From NCBI GenBank assembly GCA_013697245.1, contig JACCXH010000067.1:1-64000 (forward strand): a DNA stretch of 64,000 nt. Direction: 5' to 3'. Shown in pieces: positions 17,909-26,624 of the stretch. Within the stretch, counting starts at the first letter, position 1. Every line of letters starts with the position of its first letter. The notes below the pieces were generated by a model. The model was given only the letters and a program-made list of their open reading frames with translations. It was not told the origin of the DNA and did not search any database. Source of the DNA: Bacteroidota bacterium (GTDB lineage Bacteria > Bacteroidota > Bacteroidia > B-17B0 > Aurantibacillaceae). The translations under genes were made by a program, and so were the position numbers.

Positions 17909-20353
17909 ATGTTTAAAAAAATAGTTTCCTTCCTACTCTTTTTACTTGCACAAAATTTTACCGCCCAAACTATTAAAGGAAAAATAATTGATACCGATAA
18001 CAAACAGGCTATCCCTTTTGCTATTATTGCTTTAGAAGGTACCAACAAAGGAATCACCGCCGATCTTGATGGAAATTTCGAAATAAAAATCCCGGCAGGG
18101 GTTTTAAATATTGATGTACAAGTAATTGGGTACACAAAAAAAATAATCCCTGTTTTAGAGTTAAATGACACTAAAATTAATATTATAAAATTAATAGGTA
18201 ATTCTATTGAGTTGTTTGAAATTGTAGTAAGGCCAAAAGAAAATCCTGCCATTCCGATCATTAAAAATGTATTGAAAAACAAACCCATTTTTAATATAGA
18301 GAACCTGCCTTATTATTTTTGCTCAACCTACGCTAAAACTTATTTTACTTTAAGCGACAAAACAGGTGACGAGAATTTTTATAAAAAAGGTGACGCAAAA
18401 GATAGTCTTAGTAAATTTCTAGATAAGAGTTATTTATTTTTTATGGAATCGGTTACCGAAAAAAAATATAAATACAAAAATATCTCGCAGGAAAAAGTAA
18501 CTGCCTCAAGGGTTTCGGGTTTTAAAAGCTCGCCATTTGGTGCTTTCGCATCCCAATTACAATCTTTTACTTTTTATGCCGATAATATTGAATTATTAGA
18601 TCTGAAGTACGTGAACCCTTTAAGCAAAGGTACTTTTAAGCGTTATAATTTTGAAATTACTGATACCGTTTTAAATGATGCGGATACAACCATTATCATA
18701 AAATTTTATCCCAAAAAGAAAAGCAACTTTAAAGGCTTAAAAGGCTTATTATATATAAATAAGAATCAATATGCGCTGGCAAATGTTTTGGCCGAGCCGG
18801 CAGAAAAACCCAGCGATGGCAATGGCATTAAGATACAACAGTTGTATGAAAGAGTTGACTCTTCGCATTGGTTTCCGAAACAGGTAAATACCGAGATCTT
18901 TTTTTATGGTTTAACCGTAAACGGAAAAAAAGACGATGATAAAAAAGGGCAGGTTATAAAAGGCGTAAGCAGAATGTATATTAAAGATATAAAACTTGAT
19001 AGTGCAATAAAAATTAGGCACAAAAGCATTAGCGTTTATAATGAAGAAGGTTTTGATAAAAAAAACGAAGCTTATTGGAACTCTAAACGTATTGATACTT
19101 TATCTGAAAAAGAAATAACCACCTATCAGTTAATAGATAGTGTGGGCAGAGCAGCAGACCTTGATAAAAAATTCAAATGGTTTACTGCCTTAACAACCGG
19201 AAAATTTCAGATGGGTTATTTTAATATTGACCTTAAACACATTGTCCGCGCCAATGATTATGAAAATATACGTTTAGGTATTGGTATAAGTACAAGCAAT
19301 AAATTATCGCGCTGGTATAGTGTTGGCGGTTATGGCGGTTATGGTTTTAAAGATAAGGCTTTTAAATACGGCGGTTTTGCGCAAATAAATTTAAACTGGC
19401 GTCAATCTACTTTTCTTTTAGCAGAGGCTGCACATGAGGTTATGGAAAGTGCTGGCACCTCCTTTTTAAATGAATCGCAAAGCCTTATCAATACAGAAAA
19501 GATCCGTGACCTTTTAGTTAGCAGGATGGATATTGTAAATTTTGCTAAAGGAAGTTTCAATACCAACCTATTTAATTTTATCCGAATGTCGGCTTATTAT
19601 AAAGTAGAACAACGTCAATCGCCCTTTGGTTATGCCACAGCGCAAGATAATTTGTTGTTGAACGAAAAAAATAATTTTACCTTAAATGAAGCCGGCATAC
19701 AATTTAAGATCTACCCCAAAGAAAAATTTGCAGAGGGTATGGGACAATTAATTTCGCTTGGAAGTAAGTGGCCAAAATTTTCGATCAACCTGGTTAAAGG
19801 TTTAAATATTACAAGTCTTGGCTATAAAGGCGATTTTGATTATACAAAGCTAGATTTGAAGATTGACCACCAGGTGTATTTTAAAGTAAAAGGTTTTATT
19901 TCTTACCAGTTGCAAGCCGGTAAAGTATTTGGCAGTGTTCCTTATTCATTGCAATACAATAACAAAGGTTCGCGTATTGATAAATACTCTTTAAGCGCAG
20001 AAAAAACATTTGAGACCATGTATTTAAATGAATTTATAAGCACACAGTATGCTGCATTTTTCTTTGCCATTAATTCCGGTAAGATCGTAAAGCCCAATAA
20101 ATATTGTAATCCTGAATTAGAGTTGATTCACAATTACGGAATTGGAACTTTAGATAACCGTCAAAATTTAACGAATATTGAATTAAATGATATTAGTAAA
20201 GGCTTTACCGAAACAGGTTTGAGGATAAAAAACATCTATAAGTCTAAGTTTAGCTCTTTTGGCGCGGGTGTTTATTACCGTTATGGAAATTACGCTTACG
20301 AAAACAAGAACAACAATATCGTTTACAAATTGGTTTTGGGCGTTTCGTTCTAG
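17909..20353 (+). CDS. DUF5686 outer-membrane protein with carboxypeptidase-regulatory-like domain
   Basis: An 814-residue envelope protein. It has a signal peptide (cleavage after TAQ, about residue 20), an N-terminal CarboxypepD_reg-like beta-sandwich (residues about 21-105: IKGKIIDTDNKQAIPFAIIAL ... GNFEIKI), and then the DUF5686 region, which ends in an outer-membrane beta-barrel with a final phenylalanine (LVLGVSF). The family is widespread in Bacteroidota but functionally undefined. The stop codon overlaps that of the converging TPR gene. It follows tsaB by one base. Confidence 0.9.
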   Translation: MFKKIVSFLLFLLAQNFTAQTIKGKIIDTDNKQAIPFAIIALEGTNKGITADLDGNFEIKIPAGVLNIDVQVIGYTKKIIPVLELNDTKINIIKLIGNSIELFEIVVRPKENPAIPIIKNVLKNKPIFNIENLPYYFCSTYAKTYFTLSDKTGDENFYKKGDAKDSLSKFLDKSYLFFMESVTEKKYKYKNISQEKVTASRVSGFKSSPFGAFASQLQSFTFYADNIELLDLKYVNPLSKGTFKRYNFEITDTVLNDADTTIIIKFYPKKKSNFKGLKGLLYINKNQYALANVLAEPAEKPSDGNGIKIQQLYERVDSSHWFPKQVNTEIFFYGLTVNGKKDDDKKGQVIKGVSRMYIKDIKLDSAIKIRHKSISVYNEEGFDKKNEAYWNSKRIDTLSEKEITTYQLIDSVGRAADLDKKFKWFTALTTGKFQMGYFNIDLKHIVRANDYENIRLGIGISTSNKLSRWYSVGGYGGYGFKDKAFKYGGFAQINLNWRQSTFLLAEAAHEVMESAGTSFLNESQSLINTEKIRDLLVSRMDIVNFAKGSFNTNLFNFIRMSAYYKVEQRQSPFGYATAQDNLLLNEKNNFTLNEAGIQFKIYPKEKFAEGMGQLISLGSKWPKFSINLVKGLNITSLGYKGDFDYTKLDLKIDHQVYFKVKGFISYQLQAGKVFGSVPYSLQYNNKGSRIDKYSLSAEKTFETMYLNEFISTQYAAFFFAINSGKIVKPNKYCNPELELIHNYGIGTLDNRQNLTNIELNDISKGFTETGLRIKNIYKSKFSSFGAGVYYRYGNYAYENKNNNIVYKLVLGVSF

Positions 20354-21357
20354 TTCTTTAAATATTTTTTTGCCTTTTCTGAATAAAATTCGCCTTCATC
20401 GGCAATAACTTTAAATTTTGAAATGGCAGTTTCCTTGTCACCACTCTCATACAAAGCCATGGCATTATAATACATGGCTTCCTGTAAAAATGTATTATTT
20501 ACGCTTTCAATGCACTTGTCAAAAAACTCAATTGCCTTTGCGTAATTTTTTTTGTAATAATAACACATACCTGAATAAAAATTACAATTTATATCTTCAT
20601 CATTGTAAGCTGCAATGTTCTTTAAGGCATAGACACACTGATCATAATATCCTTTTTTAAATAACAATAAAGCGCCCGAAAATTCTTCATGCAAATAATA
20701 ATCTGCGCTTTGTTTAAGGCTATTTGTATTTTTATTCAAATCATCTTTATTTGCAAATGAAACCGGAAGTGCACCATTAGCCGGAAGTTTCACATATTGG
20801 TTCTTTTTAAAATATAAAGTAGTGTAATTGGTCACTTTCAGATCATGAATATAAACAACAGGTGCATTTGAAATATATTTGAGCTTAGATTCATTCATTT
20901 TATCATCCAAGATTGACTCCACATTAATCGGTTTGGCTGGGATCATAGAAACGCTATCGATTATACTGTTATAGGCGATGCTTGCGGTATCCAAACTATT
21001 TTTTATGGCCGCACGTGGATTAACAAAATTTTCTTTAAAGACCTTAACTGTGTCTAACAAAATAGCTGTTTCACTAATTGGTTTTTTTACGGGCATTGTA
21101 TCATTTAAGATCTTATTTGGCGCATTTGACGAATAAATAACCGGTTTATTGGCCACCATAAAAAATAACGACACTCCAATAAACACGCCAATAATTAAAC
21201 TTATGAATCCAAAATAAAGACCGTTGTTATAAGAGAACACACGTTTCTTTATTTTACTATCCAGGTCCTTCAGATCGAGATCAGAAATAGATATCTTCTC
21301 AAAGCCAAGCTGGGCAAGATAATCAAGATCGTCTGTATTACTTTTATTAACCTGCAT
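20350..21357 (-). CDS. Membrane-anchored TPR protein paired with a sigma factor
   Basis: About 335 residues from the ATG at 21357, which overlaps the sigma-factor stop by 11 bases; the longer frame from 21384 would place nine lysine-rich residues inside the upstream gene. The N-terminal 50 residues are soluble and presumably cytoplasmic, one membrane helix follows (GLYFGFISLIIGVFIGVSLFFM by shape, near residues 55-75), then a periplasmic linker and C-terminal TPR-like repeats (NFYSGMCYYYKKNYAKAIEFFDK, YYNAMALYESGDKETAISKF). This topology and the coupling suggest an anti-sigma-like regulator, but no canonical zinc or FecR motif is present, so that role is inference. Confidence 0.78.
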   Translation of the reverse strand: MQVNKSNTDDLDYLAQLGFEKISISDLDLKDLDSKIKKRVFSYNNGLYFGFISLIIGVFIGVSLFFMVANKPVIYSSNAPNKILNDTMPVKKPISETAILLDTVKVFKENFVNPRAAIKNSLDTASIAYNSIIDSVSMIPAKPINVESILDDKMNESKLKYISNAPVVYIHDLKVTNYTTLYFKKNQYVKLPANGALPVSFANKDDLNKNTNSLKQSADYYLHEEFSGALLLFKKGYYDQCVYALKNIAAYNDEDINCNFYSGMCYYYKKNYAKAIEFFDKCIESVNNTFLQEAMYYNAMALYESGDKETAISKFKVIADEGEFYSEKAKKYLKN

Positions 21358-21943
21358 TTTTTTTGTTTTTAATTTTATTTTCAATTAATAACTTCAAATT
21401 CCGTTTCCCGTTCTGTATAAAACTTTTTACTTCATTCAAAGAAAAACTAGTCTTATCACAAATTTGTTGATAGCTCTGTGCTTTTAAATAGAAAAGATCA
21501 ACACAAACTCTTTGATTTTCTTTTAACTCAATTAAACTTGCCTGCATGTGGTCAAGCATCACTTCATCACTTATACCTAAAATTCTTTCTTCTTCTTCAA
21601 AGCTTGTTTCATTTACCTCGAAGTCAAGATAGCTTTCGGGCAAACGGTATTTGTTTTTATTTTTTCGGATCTCGCTAATGCAATAATTCCTTACCACAAA
21701 ACTTAGCCATCCTTTAAAATTCTTTACTTCGGTCTTTTTTAATTCGGTAATTAACTTCTCGAAGATTTGCATCACCGCATCTTTTGCAATATCCTTATCC
21801 CTGAAATAGAATAAACACACACCAAAAACGGTTTTTACGTGTTTTTCGAAAAGTAATCCCACAAGTTCCTTATCGCCTGTATTAAAATAATTCAGGGCAA
21901 GTTCCTCATCCGTGGCAAAGTCTCTTTTCTTAAATAACCACAT
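21347..21943 (-). CDS. ECF-type sigma-70 family RNA polymerase sigma factor
   Basis: A 198-residue alternative sigma factor. Region 2 is seen at residues about 20-95 (LLFEKHVKTVFGVCLFYFRDKDIAKDAVMQIF, then WLSFVVRNYCISEIRK), and region 4 helix-turn-helix at about 130-185 (LKENQRVCVDLFYLKAQSYQQICDKTSFSLNEVKSFIQ by pattern). Length and order are those of small ECF factors of Bacteroidota. The linker between regions 2 and 4 is long and acidic (DFEVNETSFEEEERI). It overlaps the following membrane TPR gene and is divergent from a TonB-plug gene across a 134-base gap with a strong palindrome. Confidence 0.92.
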   Translation of the reverse strand: MWLFKKRDFATDEELALNYFNTGDKELVGLLFEKHVKTVFGVCLFYFRDKDIAKDAVMQIFEKLITELKKTEVKNFKGWLSFVVRNYCISEIRKNKNKYRLPESYLDFEVNETSFEEEERILGISDEVMLDHMQASLIELKENQRVCVDLFYLKAQSYQQICDKTSFSLNEVKSFIQNGKRNLKLLIENKIKNKKNAG

Positions 21944-21979
21944 AAATCCTTTTCTCTTTATTAAGACGCTTTTAGTTTA

Positions 21980-22012
21980 ATATTCCATAAAAATAATTTA
22001 TTTATGGAATAT
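21980..22012. promoter_or_regulatory. 12-bp-arm palindrome between sigma factor and TonB-plug gene
   Basis: Perfect inverted repeat: ATATTCCATAAA at 21980-21991 and its reverse complement at 22001-22012, with a nine-base AT spacer. It sits 37 bases upstream of the sigma-factor ATG and 65 bases upstream of the plug-protein ATG, in the divergent gap, so it is placed as an operator rather than a terminator; there is no T-run following it in either direction. The binding factor is unknown. Confidence 0.6.
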
Positions 22013-22077
22013 ATACTCATTTCCGTCTTATTATCAGAAACCGGTTCAGATCTTATAAACTTTTAAAACTAGAAATT

Positions 22078-22923
22078 ATGAAAACTTTAACATTAAAAAC
22101 AGCAGCAATAACCTTACTATCACTAGTATTTGGCCTAAATATAAACGCTCAGGGTTATGGCGAAATAAGAGGAATTATTAAAGATACCACGCTGGAGCCA
22201 ATAGCTTTTGCAACGGTAAAAATTTTGCAGGGCACTACCTTAATTGGCGGAACACAAACCGATGCAAACGGAAGATATAAATACAAACCATTAAATCCGG
22301 GCACTTACGATATGGTTGTACTGGAACCAGAGCATATAACACAGCCGGTACATAAAATAAAAGTGACCCCAAACGAAGCCACATACGTAGATGTAAAAAT
22401 GAGTAGTAATATGTTAGGTACAGTAACGGTAACTGCTAAACCTTACGATTACACACATGCAGGTTCGGATAATAATGTTTATACGATAAAAAGTTTAGAT
22501 GCTACCGAATTATTACAATTAGCCGGCAGTTCGAGAGGAGATATAAAAGGAGTTTTAACCAGCATTACTTCTGACGTGATAGAGACAAATGGAGAGATAC
22601 ATTTTAGGGGTACCAGGGGCGATGCCACCGCTTATTATATTGATGGTGTAAAAACAATAGGTGGTACAGAGGTGCCGGGCCTGAGTATTGAGAACCTAAC
22701 AGTATATAGTGGTGGCGTGCCAGCCATGTATGGCGATGTAATGGGCGGTGTTGTGATTATTACCACTAAAAGTTACTTTAGCGGCATTCGCGAAAAAAAT
22801 ATGAGAGTAAATGCCTACCAAGAAAAAGTAGCTGAAAAAAAACGCCTTGAAAAAGCAAGGTTGGATGAAGAAAAAAGGAAAATAGAAATTGAAGAAGAAA
22901 AGAAAAATGGGATAAGCGAATAA
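22078..22923 (+). CDS. TonB-plug protein lacking a beta-barrel
   Basis: A 281-residue exported protein. After a signal peptide (cleavage near INAQ, residue 24) comes a carboxypeptidase-regulatory-like beta-sandwich (about 28-110: IRGIIKDTTLEPIAFATVKI), then a TonB-receptor plug domain (about 125-225: VLTSITSDVIETNGEIHFRGTRGD by pattern, YYIDGVKTIGG, VYSGGVPAMYGDVMGGVV). It then stops after a short highly charged helix (KVAEKKRLEKARLDEEKRK). TonB-dependent receptors continue for 500 or more residues as a barrel, which is absent here, and the following sequence contains no barrel remnant. It may therefore act as a free-standing plug or signalling module. It is divergent from a sigma-factor operon. 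Confidence 0.85.
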   Translation: MKTLTLKTAAITLLSLVFGLNINAQGYGEIRGIIKDTTLEPIAFATVKILQGTTLIGGTQTDANGRYKYKPLNPGTYDMVVLEPEHITQPVHKIKVTPNEATYVDVKMSSNMLGTVTVTAKPYDYTHAGSDNNVYTIKSLDATELLQLAGSSRGDIKGVLTSITSDVIETNGEIHFRGTRGDATAYYIDGVKTIGGTEVPGLSIENLTVYSGGVPAMYGDVMGGVVIITTKSYFSGIREKNMRVNAYQEKVAEKKRLEKARLDEEKRKIEIEEEKKNGISE

Positions 22924-23029
22924 ATATATCGATTAAGTAATTACTAATTTTATTTTAAGAGAAGGTTAACTTTTAGTTGCCTTCTTCTTTTGTGCTTATA
23001 ATACTTTGCAGGCACATACTTTTGCAGGT

Positions 23030-24232
23030 ATGAAACATTTTATCCTTATTACAAGTCTTTTATTATCTAACGCATCTTACTTTTTTTCTCAAACTAAAAA
23101 TATTAAAGAGCTGCTAGCCAAAAAAAGGGTTGTTATTATTATGCTAGATGGGTTTGGAATGAACTATTACCAAAACGCGCCGATGCCAAATCTTAAACGA
23201 TTAACCGGTACAGGGTTTTTTAGAGAAGTGAAGGCCTTAATGCCAACTGTTACAAATGCAAATAACACTTCTATTTGTTGTGGCAATTTTCCGGATAAGA
23301 ATGGCATAACGGGCAACTCTTTTTTAGCGGTAAATGATAAAGAAGAATATATGGAAAGCAAAGAGTTAGTATTATCGCCAACCATTTTTGAAAAATTAAA
23401 AAAATATGGCATCAAGTCGGCACTTTTAGCCAGCAAGAAAAAAAGTATTGCTTTATTAAGTAAAGGAGCTGACATTGCCTTATCCCCCGAGATAGCAGAT
23501 AGTGTATGGGTAAAACGTTTAGGGAAAGCACCAAACATTTATAGTCCCGAAGTAAATTACTGGACCATGGAAGCGGCCCTTGATATTTTAAAAGATCAAA
23601 AAGACATTCGCTGCCTTTATATACACACAACCGATTACCCTATGCACATGTGGGAACCAAGTGACAGTAATTCGTTAAAACATTTAATGAGAATAGATGA
23701 ATACATTGATAAGATCTCTAAAATGGCGCCCGATGCAATGATCCTGATCACGGCCGATCATGACCTGAACCATAAAGACCGTTGCGTGGATATTGAGAAC
23801 GCGCTTGCAAAAAAGAATGTTAAGGTGAAGATAGCTATTAGTGCAGAGCGCGATAAATATTTAAAACACCATCGCGGTTTTGGTGGAACGTCTTTTGTGT
23901 ATTTAAATGATCAAAAAGACGAAGCATTAGTGAAAAAAGAATTACTTACTATTAAAGGCGTTAAAACAGTATTAACAAAAAAAGAAGCGAGTAAAGAATA
24001 TCACTTAATGCCTGAACGTATTGGCGATCTTATTGTTTTTGCCGATTCATTAACTGTTTTTGGAAACCTTGAAAATAAAGAGGAAGAAACGCTACCCGCA
24101 AATTATCGCACGCATGGCTCTGAATACGAAATAAGAGTACCCTTACTGATCTTAAATGCAGAACATATTCCGCCGGCTTCTTATTTTAAGTATAACAAAG
24201 ATCTTACAACCTGGTTGTTTAGGGAGAATTAG
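23030..24232 (+). CDS. Exported alkaline-phosphatase-superfamily phosphodiesterase
   Basis: A 400-residue protein (ATG at 23030; an upstream in-frame start at 23006 would add eight non-signal residues). Residues 1-21 are a signal peptide. The mature part is of the type I phosphodiesterase/nucleotide pyrophosphatase group: metal site IIMLDGFGMNYY near residue 35, nucleophile region TVTNANNTSICCGNFPDKNG (catalytic Thr near residue 75), and the second metal cluster TADHDLNHKDR near 240 and YRTHGSEYEIRVPLLI near 365. It would hydrolyse phosphonate or phosphate esters in the periplasm. Its stop codon lies two bases from the likely original end of the converging gene. Confidence 0.88.
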   Translation: MKHFILITSLLLSNASYFFSQTKNIKELLAKKRVVIIMLDGFGMNYYQNAPMPNLKRLTGTGFFREVKALMPTVTNANNTSICCGNFPDKNGITGNSFLAVNDKEEYMESKELVLSPTIFEKLKKYGIKSALLASKKKSIALLSKGADIALSPEIADSVWVKRLGKAPNIYSPEVNYWTMEAALDILKDQKDIRCLYIHTTDYPMHMWEPSDSNSLKHLMRIDEYIDKISKMAPDAMILITADHDLNHKDRCVDIENALAKKNVKVKIAISAERDKYLKHHRGFGGTSFVYLNDQKDEALVKKELLTIKGVKTVLTKKEASKEYHLMPERIGDLIVFADSLTVFGNLENKEEETLPANYRTHGSEYEIRVPLLILNAEHIPPASYFKYNKDLTTWLFREN

Positions 24233-24234
24233 AG

Positions 24235-24366
24235 TTATTCGTATAAAAAAGCAAGAATATCTTTCCTTATTTCTTTTTCAGTATGTTTTGTAATAAATCC
24301 TTTGCGGGTCGGATCTCTAAAATAAGGTCGATCGGAATTAACCTCTAAAAAATAACAGTATAAAAA
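24235..24366 (-). pseudogene. Out-of-frame C-terminal extension of the M48-like gene
   Basis: Shifting frame in the T5 run (minus strand; A-run 24362-24366 on the plus strand) extends the upstream reading through YCYFLEVNSDRPYFRDP and KGFITKHTEKEIRKDILA to a TAA at 24235-24237. Adding one T gives an uninterrupted 593-residue product that ends two bases before the converging phosphodiesterase stop and fills the otherwise empty gap. This is either a real disabling deletion or a sequencing/assembly error in a homopolymer. Confidence 0.75.
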
Positions 24367-26015
24367 TTATAATATTCAATCTCATTTATAAACTCAAAGT
24401 AATGATATCGAACATCGATAAAAAACAATTTATTACAGTTGTTTTCTTTATACCAACTATACCATTCAGGAGCGTAAATAAGAAAATTCTTTTTAAACTT
24501 ATCAGGTAACACTTTGTCTTCACCAGCGTAATGCGAATTCCTAGTGATTTTTTTACACATTTCCTTGTCATCATCATTATATAATGAAAATATTGAATTC
24601 ATTAATTTCTGGGTTTGATTTAGTTTTTTAGGATTAACTCCAAGAAGTTCATTAACCAATAGTACTGTTATACTATTAGAATCTTTTCCAATCTCATTTT
24701 TAAAATCCGAATTAGTCAGCTTTCTTTTCCGGCTTAAATAGTAATTAAATAAGTCTTCACTTAAATGCTCAACATTATTATATAAAACAAATGTTTTCCC
24801 TTTTTCTATATATGGATGTCCTTTATCAACCATTGATTGCGCCATCTCTGAATACAAACCAATACCGTTCTTCAAATATTTATTTAGGTATTTTTGTGTG
24901 CTGTCAGTTTTATTTAAAGCATAAAAATCTAAAGCCAGACTATAGTTTGCCTCATTAAAATTATTTTTGAGGGCCTGATCGATAAAAAATCTAAATCCTT
25001 CCTCATAAGTATTAAAAGGCTTATTTTTATTCATAAAAAAATTATGCTCTTTTGCCTTTATAAAATCCTCTTCATTACTAAAAATGTATTCGGGTTCATA
25101 TAAAATACTTTTATTGTAATAATACAAGTCGAGACCGCCACTATTCTCGGTCAAAAAACCAGTCTTTCTTAATTCGACTTTCGAATACATTGTTCGACGT
25201 ATTGATTCAATAATATAATATAAGTTTTTAAGATTTTTTGGTTCTGTTAAATAATCGACAAACGCATACTTAAGACAATGATCAAAATCGCAGTCCTCAA
25301 AGGCAAGTTTTTTTCTTTCCTCTCCTGCTATTTTTTTCAGTTTTTTAAAGGTAATTGAATCAAGGAAATATTTTGTATTTACAATATATATCGTTTTATT
25401 TATAACATCTCCATACTTTTTTCCCTTTGGTTCAGGGTCGCCCTTTTTTAAAACAACCTTAATCACACTATCATGAATCAACTTTTTCCCCTTTAAAACT
25501 GCAATTGCAAATGAATCGGCTTGAAGCCTTATAGCTTCAGCATCATCCCTTAACATGTGTTTAAATAAATAATGTGAGGCCTCTATAGCAAGATCATATG
25601 CTAAAAAAGTTTCATTTTCTTCGTTGTATATTTTACCAACATTAAAAATCAAATTTCCAAAACGGGACACATTAGCATCACTGTAATGCGATCTTCCAAT
25701 AAAGAAATTAAGGTTTTTATTCATTGCATTTGGTGGTAAAATGGCAATTGCAATGTTATTAATATATTTCTCAACTTCATTCCAATTCAAATAAACTGTA
25801 TTATTGTCAAGCTTAAACTGCTCACCATAAACAACCGTTGTAATATATCTTTCAATATCAAGTTTACTTCCTTTTAAATCTTGTTTCATCAAAGACTTAT
25901 GAATTTCCTCAGGTTTCATATCAAATGCCGGATTAAAATATTCCGGAAACTGATATTGCTTTTGAGCCAGAAAACATGAAGCTTGAAAAACCAAACAAAT
26001 TAAAAAAAATCTCAT
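24345..26015 (-). CDS. Degenerate M48-like exported protein, 3'-frameshifted
   Basis: A 556-residue exported protein (signal peptide MRFFLICLVFQASCFLAQ). Residues about 80-175 follow the pattern of M48 metallopeptidases: a strand region FFIGRSHYSDANVSRFGNL where M48 has the 'NAFALPGG' turn, then AIEASHYLFKH in place of HExxH (I144 for the first His, E145 and H148 kept), and LQADSFAIAVL where M48 has EADRLG (Q165 for the ligand Glu). Two of three zinc ligands are thus lost, and peptidase activity is unlikely. The rest, with helical repeats, is unrecognised. The frame ends early because of a probable one-base deletion: the correct C-terminus is in the adjacent frame (see next entry). It is the last gene of the purD-ccm-maf run, three bases after maf. 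Confidence 0.72.
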   Translation of the reverse strand: MRFFLICLVFQASCFLAQKQYQFPEYFNPAFDMKPEEIHKSLMKQDLKGSKLDIERYITTVVYGEQFKLDNNTVYLNWNEVEKYINNIAIAILPPNAMNKNLNFFIGRSHYSDANVSRFGNLIFNVGKIYNEENETFLAYDLAIEASHYLFKHMLRDDAEAIRLQADSFAIAVLKGKKLIHDSVIKVVLKKGDPEPKGKKYGDVINKTIYIVNTKYFLDSITFKKLKKIAGEERKKLAFEDCDFDHCLKYAFVDYLTEPKNLKNLYYIIESIRRTMYSKVELRKTGFLTENSGGLDLYYYNKSILYEPEYIFSNEEDFIKAKEHNFFMNKNKPFNTYEEGFRFFIDQALKNNFNEANYSLALDFYALNKTDSTQKYLNKYLKNGIGLYSEMAQSMVDKGHPYIEKGKTFVLYNNVEHLSEDLFNYYLSRKRKLTNSDFKNEIGKDSNSITVLLVNELLGVNPKKLNQTQKLMNSIFSLYNDDDKEMCKKITRNSHYAGEDKVLPDKFKKNFLIYAPEWYSWYKENNCNKLFFIDVRYHYFEFINEIEYYNFYTVIF

Positions 26016-26018
26016 CTT

Positions 26019-26615
26019 TTAAAATTTAATTAGTTCTTCATATAATTCCTTAACGGGTAAACCCATAACGTTATAAAAGCTACCGTCGATCTTATCAATG
26101 CCAATATAACCGATCCAATCCTGCACGCCATAACCGCCGGCTTTATCATACGGACTAAAATTGGTTAGATAATACTCTATTTCATCTGCTTTTAATTTTT
26201 TGAAATACACTTTACTTACATCGTAAAAAGTGGTTTGTTTTGTGGCGCTCTTTAAACAAACGGCTGTAAAAACTTCGTGCATCTTTCCACTTAAGGTTTC
26301 CAGCATTTTTTTTCCTTCCGCAAAATTCTCCGGCTTATTAAATACTTTTCCTTCGCACCAAACCACTGTATCGGCAGTTATTAATAATTCATCTTCTTTT
26401 AAAAGATCTTCATATGCAGCTGCTTTCAGCTCTGCCAAAAAAATAGGTATCTCGTGTGCTTCTAACTCTTTCGGCCACAAGGTTTCGTCTACCTTTACAG
26501 GTTTATTTAAAAATTCAAAACCTAAGCTTTTTAAAAGGTCTTGCCTGCGTGGCGAAGCAGAACCTAATATTAATTTGTAAGGAAATTCTTTTAAAGTAGT
26601 TTCTACTGTATTCAT
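26019..26615 (-). CDS. maf: Maf family nucleoside triphosphate pyrophosphatase
   Basis: A 198-residue Maf protein, a cytoplasmic house-cleaning enzyme that hydrolyses dTTP, UTP or modified nucleotides to monophosphates. The P-loop-like LGSASPRRQDLLKSLG starts at residue 17, the catalytic TADTVVWCEGKVFNKP follows near residue 81, and SPYDKAGGYGVQDW near 153 completes the site. Normal length. It begins nine bases after the UbiA-like gene and ends three bases before the next, so it is cotranscribed. Confidence 0.96.
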   Translation of the reverse strand: MNTVETTLKEFPYKLILGSASPRRQDLLKSLGFEFLNKPVKVDETLWPKELEAHEIPIFLAELKAAAYEDLLKEDELLITADTVVWCEGKVFNKPENFAEGKKMLETLSGKMHEVFTAVCLKSATKQTTFYDVSKVYFKKLKADEIEYYLTNFSPYDKAGGYGVQDWIGYIGIDKIDGSFYNVMGLPVKELYEELIKF

Positions 26616-26624
26616 GTTATTTGT

